From assembly GCF_030403745.1 (NCBI RefSeq), contig NZ_JAQMWP010000024.1, positions 62,001-126,000 of the forward strand: a DNA stretch of 64,000 bases. Reading direction: 5' to 3'. The position numbers were made by a program, and so were the translations under genes. The notes below the pieces were generated by a model. The model was not told the origin of the DNA, ran no database searches, and was given only the letters and a program-made list of their open reading frames with translations. This document shows, piece by piece, positions 44,089 through 52,231 of the stretch (its first letter is position 1; every line of letters begins with the position of its first letter). Origin of the DNA: Streptomyces sp. S.PB5 (GTDB taxonomy: Bacteria > Actinomycetota > Actinomycetes > Streptomycetales > Streptomycetaceae).

Positions 44089-44775
44089 TCAGGTGCTGGT
44101 GGCGGAGGGCAGGATGGGCCAGCCGGAGCGGCGGGCGTGGGTGGTCAGGACGGGGTCGGTGCCGATGACCGAGGGTCTGCCCACTGTGCGGAGCAGGGCG
44201 AGGGCGTCGGCGTGGCCGCCGTAGCCGAAGCACCGGTGCAGGTCGGCGCCGTGGGCGGCGGCAGTGGTGCGGGCGGCGCGGGCCTTGGCGGCGGCGGTCA
44301 TCGGGCGGTGTACCGCGCCGGTGAGGCGCCCCTCGGCATCCAGCAGCGGCTCGGTGCCCATGACCAGGTCGGCCCCCAGGTCCTTGCCGAGGGGGGTGAG
44401 GCAGGGCGCGAACGCCTCCGACAGCAGCACCGTGAGGTGCCCGGCTTCCTGGTGGGCGTGCAGCGCGGCGACGGCGGAGGGGATGAACGGCCGGCTCGCC
44501 TGCCGGCCGCGGCACAGGTCGTCGTACCAGTGCTGTCCCTGTTCCATCAGATCGGTCCACACGGTGCCCTCGTAGAGCCGGTAGTGGGCGCGGAGGATGT
44601 CCACGGGGCCGATGCCGAGCGCGGTCAGGGCGCGCAACTGGCCTCTTTCATAGGCGAACTGTCGTTCGGAGAGGCGGTGGCGCAGGAAGTCTTCCAGGAC
44701 GCGTGTGCTCAGCAGGGTCTGGTCGATGACGAAGAAGGCGATCACGGGAGCGTTCCGGCCGGGTGTGTCAGTCAT
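44089..44775 (-). CDS. HAD-IB-like protein without nucleophilic aspartate
   Basis: The 228-residue protein resembles HAD-IB (SerB-like) hydrolases: motif I region IAFFVIDQTLLSTRVLEDFL, motif II VLLSEAFAPC, a lysine-containing helix, and motif IV CFGYGGHADALALL. In active enzymes motif I is FDxDxT and motif IV has GDSxxD. Here the first aspartate is V16 and motif IV has GGH, so phosphatase activity is unlikely. The 5' end overlaps the stop of the RsbW-like gene by eight bases, so the two are coupled. It may be a binding or regulatory protein. Confidence 0.7.
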   Translation of the reverse strand: MTDTPGRNAPVIAFFVIDQTLLSTRVLEDFLRHRLSERQFAYERGQLRALTALGIGPVDILRAHYRLYEGTVWTDLMEQGQHWYDDLCRGRQASRPFIPSAVAALHAHQEAGHLTVLLSEAFAPCLTPLGKDLGADLVMGTEPLLDAEGRLTGAVHRPMTAAAKARAARTTAAAHGADLHRCFGYGGHADALALLRTVGRPSVIGTDPVLTTHARRSGWPILPSATST

Positions 44776-45235
44776 CTCGTCCTTCCTGGTGGGCCGGGCG
44801 GTGGCGGTGCTGGGCGTGCGGTACGTAGAGGGGCGGGGCGTCGATCAGAGCCCACACTGTTTTGCCGACGTGCCGGTCGGGCCGCACGCCCCACTCCTTG
44901 GCGACGGCCTCGACAAGGCGCAGGCCGCGTCCGTTCTCCGCCTCCCCGACCTCGCCGTCCCGGACGACGACCGGCAGACCGGGGCCCTGATCGCAGACCT
45001 CGATGAGGCAGGAGCCGTCCTCCCGGGCCGTCACGGCCACCTCGAACTCCCGCACCAGGAGCGGCGCGTGGCGGACCACGTTCGCCGCCGGCTCCGAGAC
45101 CAGCAGAACCGCATTCGCGGCGGTCTCGCTCTTTGCCGCATACCCCCACGCGGCCAGGTGCCGCCGGACCCGCTGCCGGGCCACACCGACCGAGGCCGGA
45201 TGGCGGGGCACCCGGAAGGCAACACGTCTCAGCAC
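44768..45235 (-). CDS. RsbW/HATPase_c_2-type ATP-binding regulatory protein
   Basis: The GTG at 45235 with GGGGGG upstream gives a 155-residue protein that starts with VAFRVPRHPASVGVARQRVR, as Streptomyces anti-sigma-like kinases do. The ATP site has the N-box VSEPAANVVRHAPLLV, the G1 box IEVCDQGPGLPVV and the G2 segment ENGRGLRLVEAVAKEWGV. The N-box lacks the usual glutamate-leucine-asparagine order (E-P-A-A-N). It probably binds a partner regulator. It overlaps the HAD-like gene and both form a small operon. Confidence 0.85.
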   Translation of the reverse strand: MLRRVAFRVPRHPASVGVARQRVRRHLAAWGYAAKSETAANAVLLVSEPAANVVRHAPLLVREFEVAVTAREDGSCLIEVCDQGPGLPVVVRDGEVGEAENGRGLRLVEAVAKEWGVRPDRHVGKTVWALIDAPPLYVPHAQHRHRPAHQEGRDD

Positions 45236-46192
45236 ACGAACCCCCCACTTCGAGCACGGATCCGACACGGCTGCTACACCTGTTTGGTAACCGCTCGCTG
45301 CCGTCGGGGACACCCGCCCCCGCCAGATCACGCCAGTCCGCGCCCGGGCCCAGCCCCGTCCCCTTGCAGGACGGCATGGCTGCGTCGCCGCCGCCCCCGG
45401 AGCAAGCCGGATCCAAGAACGGGCAGGTCAGCTTTCCGGCGCCGTCCGGGTCCACGGCGGTGCGGCCACCAGAGCCGAACGCGGCGACATGACCGCGTAA
45501 CCCGGTGGCACATGCGCGTACACGAGCAGAACGGCCGAAGCCCGAGGGGTCGTCGACCGTGCGGCAGGCGGAACAGGCGCCGGCAGCGGTGAGCGGGGTG
45601 CCCGCGGCAACCGTCTTCTTGACAAGGGCCGACGGTGACGAAGTCTGCAGCGCACCGTGTTCGTGGTGTGCAGCGCACCGTGTTCGGGCGGGATCCCCAG
45701 CAGACAGGCACGATCCGGTTGGGCGCAATGGAGAACGTTCCCGAATGGCTCATGAGCTGACCCCTGACCCGGCGGTGCGGGCCGAGGAGACGTCCGGGTC
45801 AGGCCGGCCCCCGTATGCCCGTGGCGTGTGCAGACGAACGCGCGGTGGTTCGTCGAACCCGGCGGTAGCGGGGCACGACCCCGCGCGGCCTCGCCCTGGA
45901 GCAGGGCCCCGCCTGACCGAGCCGATGAGCGGGGATGCAGGCACCATGGCGCGATCGCGAGATCCGTGAAATCCGCGCGCCCAGCGGCAACAAGGGCCGA
46001 ACGGCCCTTGCAGAACAGGTTCGGGGAGTTTTCGATGGGGAGCGTCAGACCTGCGAGCGGCCCCGGCCCCCGGCCCCGTGCGGCGGACAGGCACCGCCGT
46101 GCGCGAAGGACCCCTGCTATGGCTGACCAGTCACGTCCCCCCAGCACAGATCGGGTGGAACGCCGGTCCTCCGCGCCCGTGGGGGCGGCACG
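45236..46192. other. Long stretch without a supported gene
   Basis: Almost 960 bp contain only weak frames with cysteine/arginine-rich, non-family translations. An 18-bp direct repeat with a 23-bp period (TGCAGCGCACCGTGTTCG at 45646-45663 and 45669-45686) and the perfect palindrome at 45991-46010 are the visible structures. A short frame of 25 codons (from ATG near 46119) ends just before the PPOX gene and could be a leader peptide. Confidence 0.4.
45991..46010. promoter_or_regulatory. Dormancy-type palindrome upstream of the PPOX gene
   Basis: CAAGGGCCG, a central AA and CGGCCCTTG form a perfect 9-bp-arm palindrome about 180 bp before the flavin-binding gene. The core GGGCCGAACGGCCC (45994-46007) recurs exactly at 58550 and with one to three changes at 50415, 56171 and 58637. 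A DevR/OsdR-type binding site is the likely explanation. Confidence 0.55.
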
Positions 46193-46696
46193 GTGAAAGA
46201 CGAGACCGCCCGCCGTCTCACCATGGGCCGCCTGCAGGGGGCGGCAACCGCCGTCGGGCCGCGCCATACGGTCTCACTGGATCCCGACGAGGCCTTGCGG
46301 CTGCTCGGCAGTGTGCCGTTGGGCCGCGTCGTCTTCACCCAGAAGGCGCTGCCCGCCGTACGCCCCGTCAACCATGTCCTGGACGACGGCGACATCGTCA
46401 TCCGCACCCACGACGGCGCCGCTCTGGTCTCGACCGCGCAGCAGGACGGCGACCACGGCGTGGTCGTCGCCTACGAGGCCGATGACATCGACCCTGCCAC
46501 GCATCTCGGCTGGAGCGTCGTCGTCACCGGCTACTGCCGCCTGGTCACCGACCCCGAGCAGGTGGCGCGCTACCAGGAGATGCTGCACCCGTGGTCGGAC
46601 CACCGGATGGACCACGTCGTCCGCATCCGCCCCGACCTGATCACCGGCGTCCGACTGGTCAACGGCACCCGCCCGCAGGCGCCGTCGAACGGCTGA
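46193..46696 (+). CDS. Pyridoxamine 5'-phosphate oxidase-family flavin/F420-binding protein
   Basis: The GTG at 46193 gives a 167-residue protein with the split-barrel flavin-binding fold of PPOX-like proteins: ALRLLGSVPLGRVVFTQKAL, PAVRPVNHVLDDGDIVIRTH, VAYEADDIDPATHLGWSVVV, TGYCRLVTDP and VRIRPDLITGVRL. In actinomycetes such proteins belong to dormancy or hypoxia regulons and bind FMN or F420. The gene is alone on the plus strand, with the palindrome at 45991-46010 upstream. Reduction of a quinone or nitro compound, or redox sensing, is possible. Confidence 0.85.
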   Translation: MKDETARRLTMGRLQGAATAVGPRHTVSLDPDEALRLLGSVPLGRVVFTQKALPAVRPVNHVLDDGDIVIRTHDGAALVSTAQQDGDHGVVVAYEADDIDPATHLGWSVVVTGYCRLVTDPEQVARYQEMLHPWSDHRMDHVVRIRPDLITGVRLVNGTRPQAPSNG

Positions 46697-46923
46697 CCTG
46701 CTTCCCAGCGGCCCGGTGAACCGCCCCTACACGTACGTCGGCCACCGAAAGCCCAGGCAGAGGGGGAGATACTCCGCCTGAGCCAGGCCCCTGCGCTCCA
46801 CGGACCCAGGCGAACCGTGTAAAAGACCCGCGCCATCAGGCAAGGGAGTCGACGACCAGTCCGCCTGCCCGTCCTCGTCGGGCGATAGGGGCCCCGAAAG
46901 ACCTCAGCACCGGAGCGGAGCGC

Positions 46924-48695
46924 TCACGTCGCGTCCCGTAAACACGTATCCCACTGATCGCCCGACCCATCCGCCGGACTGGGCGGCAGGGGCACCCGCC
47001 ATCGCAGGCGCGTCCCACCGCTCGGAGGGTCCTCCAGGGTGAGCGTGCCGCCCAGCACCCGGGCCCGGTCCTCCATGTCCGCCAGCCCGCCGCGCGTCAC
47101 ACCCCTGGGGATTCCTCCGCCGTCGTCGGTGACGCTGAGCTCCATATGACCGGCCCCGGCGACCAGACATACGTCGACGCTGCTCGCCCCGGCGTGCCTG
47201 GCGACATTGCTCAGCGCCTCGGCGAGTACGGCGATCAGGTGGTCGGGGACGGCACCGGACACGTTGGTGTCCAGCGGCCCTTCCATGCGCAGTACGGGCG
47301 TGAACCCCAGCGACGGAGCTGCCGTCTCCACCGTCGCGGCGGCGCGCGCCCGCAATGTCCAGGTCTTGGACCCGCCCTCGTGTGTACGCAGGCCGAAGGC
47401 CGCCGACCGGATGATGTTGATGGTGGTGTCGAGGTCGTCGACCGTGTGCGCCATCCGCTCGGCCGCTTCCGGATGCTGAACCAGCCGCTGCACACCCTGC
47501 AGGGCCAGGCCGGACGCGAACAGGCGGTGGATGGCGAGATCGTGCAGGTCGCGGGCGATCCGCTCCCGGTCCCGCAGGAGCACAATCTGCTCCGCGTCAC
47601 GGCGCCGGTCCTCCAGTTCCATGCCCAGGGCCGCCTGTCCCGCGAACGCGAGCAGGGGCTCGGTCTCCGCGGTACCGAAGCCCGGACGTCCTTTGCCGCG
47701 AGCGAGCATCAGTACGCCGCGGGCCGCCTCACCGGTGCCCAAGGGCACCGCCACCGCAGGTCCGAGGCCGGCCCAGAGCGCCGTCTCCTCCCCGTCTGCG
47801 CGCGGGTCGTGTGCGAGGTCGGCACTGACGACGGCTCCGGTGCCGGCGAGGGCCACCCCGAGGAATCCGTCGCGTCCGGACAGCCACGAACCCGGATGCG
47901 CCTGCGCGCCCTCCCCCACGGCCAGCACGGTGCGCAGCCCGCCCGTACCAGCGTCCGGTACTGCGATGATGCCCAGGTCGGCAGACATGTTCCGCCTGGC
48001 GCATTCCGCGACCAGCCGTAGCACCTCGTCCCGGGGCCGCCCGGCCAAGAAGCTGCCGGTCACCTCGCCGACGGCGGCCAGCCATGCCTCCCGGCGCCGC
48101 CCCTCCTCGTACAGCCGGGCGTTCTCGATCGCGACCCCGGCCGCGACGGCCAGCGTGCAGACGACCGCCTCGTCCTCCGCGTCGAACTCCTTCGCACCCC
48201 GCTTGTTCGTCAGGTACAGGTTGCCGAACACCTTGTCCCGCACCCGGATGGGCACCCCGAGGAAGGAGTGCATCGGCGGATGGTGCTCGGGAAAGCCATA
48301 GAAGTCCGGGTGGTCGGAGATTTCCGCGAGCCGCACCGGCCGCGGGTTGCTGATCAGCAGCCCGAGCACACCGTGCCCTCGGGCAGCGGCCCGATCCGCT
48401 CCCGTGCCTCGTCGCTGATCCCAACCGGCACGAACGCCGACAGTCGCCCGTCCGCGCCGACCACGCCCAGCGCCCCGTACTCGGCGTCCACCAGCGCGAC
48501 CGCTGTCTCCACGATGCGCCGCAGCACCTGGGGCAGCTCCAGCCCCCGGCCGACGTCCACCACCGCCTCCAGCAAGGAGTGCACCCGGTCCCGGGCCCCG
48601 CGGCTCGTGTCGAGGCGCAGCTGCAACTCCTCCAGCAGCTCGTCCAGGCGCAGCCTCGGGAGCAGCTCGTCCCCCTGCGTGCTTCCGGTACCCAC
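46924..48695 (-). pseudogene. DevS-like GAF-GAF sensor histidine kinase, one frameshift
   Basis: Start GTG at 48695 after GGAGGG. The first frame encodes LRLDELLEELQLRLDTSRGA and the first half of GAF1, ending LPEGTVCSGC. A one-base shift near 48375 restores VLGLLISNPRPVRLAEISDH and then everything to the end: GAF1 remainder, GAF2, a HisKA_3 box RDRERIARDLHDLAIHRLFA and an ATPase domain (AEALSNVARHA, DDGGG). This is the DevS/DosS layout, in which GAF1 binds heme and senses oxygen or NO. The frameshift sits in GAF1, so the gene is either broken or carries a sequencing error. No DevR-type regulator is beside it. Confidence 0.8.
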
Positions 48696-48819
48696 GACAC
48701 CCTCCGCCTTGCGCCCGGCTCGACGGCTTCCACCGTGTCTGTCTCCACCGTAGAACTGCTGGGCGCACCGGACCAGACAGTCGGCCGAGCTGCTGGTCAA
48801 CGTGGGGAAAGAGGCTGTT

Positions 48820-48859
48820 GTGCCCGGCCGACGCCCCCTCCTCACCGACGGCCGGGCAC
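48820..48859 (-). terminator. Terminator after the phosphoribosyltransferase-hydrolase gene
   Basis: GTGCCCGGCCG at 48820-48830 pairs perfectly with 48849-48859 around an 18-base loop, 85 bp past the stop of the minus-strand gene at 48945. A second GC hairpin lies at about 48866-48895. Confidence 0.65.
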
Positions 48860-48944
48860 CGGATCCCCGCCCGCCACGCGGGAGGATCGCGGGCGTGGAC
48901 GGCTCAGCCGGTATCAGCCGCCCGGCGCCTGTCGCACGCCGCGC

Positions 48945-50366
48945 TCACGCCGACCGGCGCGGTGATGCTTGGGCCGCGGGGCGGGCGAGGTGGGTGGTGA
49001 ACCAGTCCCTCGCAAGCTCGGCGACCGTAGCCAGGGCGCCGGGTTCGGTGAAGAGGTGGGTGGCGTCGGGAACGACGGCGAGTTGGTGTTCGCAGTGCAT
49101 CCGGTCGGCGGCGAGCCGGTTGAGTTCGAGAACGGTGGTGTCCTGGCCGCCCACGATGAGCAGCGTGGGCGCGCGCACCCGGGCCAGTGCGGTGGGAATG
49201 ACCAGGTCGGGGCGTCCGCCCCGCGAGACGAGGGCGCGGACGTCGGCGTCGGGGGCGGAGGCGGCCTCCAGGGCGGCCGCCGTGCCGGTGCCGCGCCCGA
49301 AGTGGGCAATGGGCAGGCCGGTTTCGTGGCGCAGCCAGTCGGCGGCTGCGCGTAGGCGCCGGGCGAGCAGAAGGACGTCGAAGACCTTGGCCTGGTCGTG
49401 TTCCTCGTCCTCGGTGAGCAGGTCGAGGAGCAGGGTGCCCAGTCCTGCCCGGTTCAGGGCGTCGGCGAGGTACCGGTTGTGGCGGCCGTGCCGGCCGCTG
49501 CCGCTGCCGTGCGCGAACGCCACCACCGCCGGGGCCTCGTCGGGGAGTGTGAGGCGCGCAGCCAACCGCACCCCGGCGGCGGGCAGTTGCACCTGCCGAC
49601 GCCACATCCGCGGGCTCGGGGCGGCGGCGACGAGCGGCACGGCTGGCACGGGGTGAGCGGCCCGGGCGAGCAGGTCAGCTACCTCTGCGTCGGACGTCTG
49701 GCCGAAGTGGTGATACCAGGCGCCGACCGAGTCCATGTGAAGTAGGGTCTGCATGCAGATGACTTCGTCGGCCACACGGTGCAGTTCCGTGACGACGGCC
49801 GCCGATCCGACGGGCACGGCGAAGACGATCTCGGCTGCCCCTTGGCCACGTACGACCCGGCAGGCGGCCTCGGCCGTGACACCGGTGGTCAGCCCGTCGT
49901 CCACGATCACCGCCGTACGCCCGGCCAGTGGCAGGGGCTGCCGACCTGCGCTGTAGTGGCCTACCCACCAGTCGAGCTCGGCCCGCACCCGCCGTTCCAC
50001 GGCCGTCTGCTCGGCGGGACTCAGTCCGGTCTTCCGGACGACGGACTCGTCCAGGACGCGCACCCCGTTCCGACCGACGGCACCGAAGGTCCACTCCGGT
50101 TGCCATGGCACACGCAGCCTGCGCACCACGAGTACGTCCAGTGGCGCGCCCAGCTCCTGGGCCACCTCGTAGGCCACCGGCACCCCGCTGCGCGCCAGTC
50201 CCAGCACCACCACGTTGTGGCCGCGCAGGAACTCGAGGTGCCAGGCCAGCTGCCGCCCGGCTTGCCTGCGGTCGTCGAAGAGCATCGCCGCCACCCCCAG
50301 TCCTGACAGAAGTTCGGCGGCACTCAACCGCCGCACCACGGGGGCGAGTTGTCCCTCACCTCTCAT
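48945..50366 (-). CDS. Phosphoribosyltransferase - dienelactone-hydrolase-like fusion
   Basis: ATG at 50366 gives 473 residues. Residues about 25-230 are a type I phosphoribosyltransferase: NVVVLGLARSGVPVAYEVA, a PRPP loop VIVDDGLTTGVT (153-164) and VFAVPVGS. Residues about 255-460 are an alpha/beta hydrolase: VVAFAHGSGSGRHGRHNRYL, LLLDLLTEDEE, a D409-containing loop and H437 in PDATHLF. The nucleophile elbow reads G357-R-G-T-G361, with glycine where active relatives have serine (GASTG), so the hydrolase half may be inactive. The fusion is common in actinomycete dormancy clusters. A palindrome at 50415-50428 lies 49 bp upstream. Confidence 0.85.
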   Translation of the reverse strand: MRGEGQLAPVVRRLSAAELLSGLGVAAMLFDDRRQAGRQLAWHLEFLRGHNVVVLGLARSGVPVAYEVAQELGAPLDVLVVRRLRVPWQPEWTFGAVGRNGVRVLDESVVRKTGLSPAEQTAVERRVRAELDWWVGHYSAGRQPLPLAGRTAVIVDDGLTTGVTAEAACRVVRGQGAAEIVFAVPVGSAAVVTELHRVADEVICMQTLLHMDSVGAWYHHFGQTSDAEVADLLARAAHPVPAVPLVAAAPSPRMWRRQVQLPAAGVRLAARLTLPDEAPAVVAFAHGSGSGRHGRHNRYLADALNRAGLGTLLLDLLTEDEEHDQAKVFDVLLLARRLRAAADWLRHETGLPIAHFGRGTGTAAALEAASAPDADVRALVSRGGRPDLVIPTALARVRAPTLLIVGGQDTTVLELNRLAADRMHCEHQLAVVPDATHLFTEPGALATVAELARDWFTTHLARPAAQASPRRSA

Positions 50367-50414
50367 TGCAGCGCGCTTCACTGGACGCCGCCAGGGACAT
50401 CCGGCCCAGGCCCT

Positions 50415-50428
50415 GGGCCATCGGACCC
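50415..50428. promoter_or_regulatory. Degenerate dormancy box between ACP and PRTase-hydrolase genes
   Basis: GGGCCATCGGACCC matches the consensus palindrome GGGCCGAACGGCCC at 11 of 14 positions and keeps the GGGCC...GG.CC frame. It is 49-62 bp upstream of the PRTase-hydrolase start. Confidence 0.4.
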
Positions 50429-50434
50429 TGCCGT

Positions 50435-50689
50435 CTACCCAGTGCTGCGGACCAGAAAGGCCACGGTGTCGGCGAGGGTGGTGAGTTCGGGGTAGTCGTC
50501 CTCGTCGATGCGTACGCCGGTGCGTTCTGAGAGGAGTTCCACCAGGCTGAGGAAGTCGAGCGAGTCCAGCGCCAGCGCGTCGCGGAACTTGTCGTCGGGC
50601 TGTACATCGGTGAAGTCGGCGTCCGGGGCGACCTCGGTGATGCACGCCTTGACCAGGGTCAGTGCCTCCGTGCTGTTCAAGGGCTTCAT
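50435..50689 (-). CDS. Acyl carrier protein
   Basis: ATG at 50689 (MKPLNSTEALTLVKACITEV) has GAGGAG 11 bases upstream; a GTG three codons earlier overlaps the E2 stop. The 84-residue acidic protein carries the phosphopantetheine site in DALALDSLDFLSLVELLSER (serine of DSL) and the C-terminal helix TTLADTVAFLV. It is the last gene of the acyl-CoA synthetase-pyruvate dehydrogenase operon, so acyl groups may be passed to or from a carrier. Stand-alone ACPs are unusual in such operons. Confidence 0.88.
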   Translation of the reverse strand: MKPLNSTEALTLVKACITEVAPDADFTDVQPDDKFRDALALDSLDFLSLVELLSERTGVRIDEDDYPELTTLADTVAFLVRSTG

Positions 50690-50694
50690 CCGGT

Positions 50695-52230
50695 TCACAA
50701 CTCCTCGGGTCGCTGCAGCAGGCGGTCGATGGCGGTGAGGTAGCGGGCGCCGATCGCGCCGTCGGAGGCGCGGTGGTCGGCGGACAGGGTGGCGGTGACC
50801 ACCGGGCGTACGCCCAGCAGACCGCCCGTCGCCCAGGGCCGTTCCACGACGGCGCCGAAGCCGACCAACGCCACTTGCGGCGGATAAATGACGCCGTAAA
50901 CCGTCTCCACGCCCTGGTCGCCGAGGTTGGTGACGGTGAGGGTGGCGCCGGACAGGTCGCTGCCGCGCAGTCGTCCCCTGCGAGCCCGCTGGACGAGGTC
51001 CTTCAGCGCGGCCATGAGTTGCTCGGGCCGCAGCGTGTCCGCGGCGTGGATCACTGGTGTGAGCAGTCCTCCGTCGCGCAGCGACACGGCGACCCCGAGG
51101 TGCACTCCGGTGCCGGGCGTGAATCCGCCGTCCTGCCAGAAGCCGTTGAGCTGCGGCGCCTCCCGGGCCGCGACGGCCGCGGCCCTGAGCAGCAGGGCGG
51201 CTGGGACAAGCCGCTCGGACGGCGGGAATCCGCGGTTGCGGCGTCGCAGCCAGTCCGCTGCCGCCGCGAGGTCGATGGTGGTGGACAGGTAGTAGTGCGG
51301 TATCTCCTTCTTGGAGCGGCTCATCAGCTCGCCGATGGCGCGACGCATCGTGGCCGCCCGCTGGTCCTCGCGGCTTACGGACACCGGGTGTTCGGGCACC
51401 GGTTCCTCGCGCCGCCGGCGTCCCCCGGTCCGCTGCGGCTCGTGGAGCTCGGGGCCGCCACGGGCGCGGACGGCCGCGTGGACGTCCGCCGCGCGTACGG
51501 CTCCCCCGTCTCCGGTGCCGTGCAACGCGGCCAGGTCGACGTCGAGTTCGCGGGCCCGTCGCCGGGCGTACGGGGTGGCCCGCACTCTGGGTGCAGGGGC
51601 TGGCACGGCATGCTCGACGTCGGCACGAGTGATCCGGCCGCCGTGTCCGGTGCCGTGCACGGACGTCAGATCGACACCCCGTTCGGCCGCGAGGTGGCGT
51701 ACGAGCGGCCCGGCCTCGACCGCCGTCTGCTCCCCGACCGGCCGTCGGGGAGCAGACGGCGTCACGGGAGCCGTCGCCGTGAGCGCGGGCTCCCTGACGA
51801 GCTTGCGCCCACGGGCCGCTGCGGGGGCAGGCTCGGGGCGGGGCGGGGCGGCCAGTCGGGCCACCGGTTCCGCTGCGGCCTCGACGGGTGCGCCTTCCCG
51901 CATGGCTTCCGTCGGCGCTGCTTCCGGCACGCCGCGGGCGAGGGCGGCCTCCCCCACCGCCGCTGCCGGAGCCGTCTCCCGCACGGCAGCCGTCTTCGCG
52001 CCCTCGATCACCGCCAGCGGCGTCCCCACCGGCACCCGCGTCCCGGGCTCGACAAGCAGCTGCCCCATGGTCCCCGATTCGAAGCACTCGATCTCGATGG
52101 CCGCCTTGTCGGTCTCGACGACCGCCACGACGTCGCCCTTGTTCACCCGGTCACCGGGGCCGACGAGCCATTCCAGCAGCAGCCCTTCGTCCATGTCGGC
52201 GCCGAGCGAGGGCATAGTGAACTCGGCCAT
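50695..52230 (-). CDS. Dihydrolipoamide acyltransferase (E2) with two subunit-binding domains
   Basis: ATG at 52230 gives 511 residues. The lipoyl domain has K42 in VVETDKAAIEIECF. An Ala/Pro-rich linker follows, then two peripheral subunit-binding domains in tandem: RHLAAERGVDLTSVHGTGHG with RITRADVEHAV, and RRRARELDVDLAALHGTGDG with VRAADVHAAV. The catalytic acyltransferase domain ends with TLSADHRASDGA, holding the catalytic HRxxDG motif. It transfers acetyl from E1 to CoA or to a carrier. The gene is one base downstream of E1 beta and precedes the ACP. No E3 gene is seen nearby. Confidence 0.92.
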   Translation of the reverse strand: MAEFTMPSLGADMDEGLLLEWLVGPGDRVNKGDVVAVVETDKAAIEIECFESGTMGQLLVEPGTRVPVGTPLAVIEGAKTAAVRETAPAAAVGEAALARGVPEAAPTEAMREGAPVEAAAEPVARLAAPPRPEPAPAAARGRKLVREPALTATAPVTPSAPRRPVGEQTAVEAGPLVRHLAAERGVDLTSVHGTGHGGRITRADVEHAVPAPAPRVRATPYARRRARELDVDLAALHGTGDGGAVRAADVHAAVRARGGPELHEPQRTGGRRRREEPVPEHPVSVSREDQRAATMRRAIGELMSRSKKEIPHYYLSTTIDLAAAADWLRRRNRGFPPSERLVPAALLLRAAAVAAREAPQLNGFWQDGGFTPGTGVHLGVAVSLRDGGLLTPVIHAADTLRPEQLMAALKDLVQRARRGRLRGSDLSGATLTVTNLGDQGVETVYGVIYPPQVALVGFGAVVERPWATGGLLGVRPVVTATLSADHRASDGAIGARYLTAIDRLLQRPEEL

Positions 52231-52231
52231 C

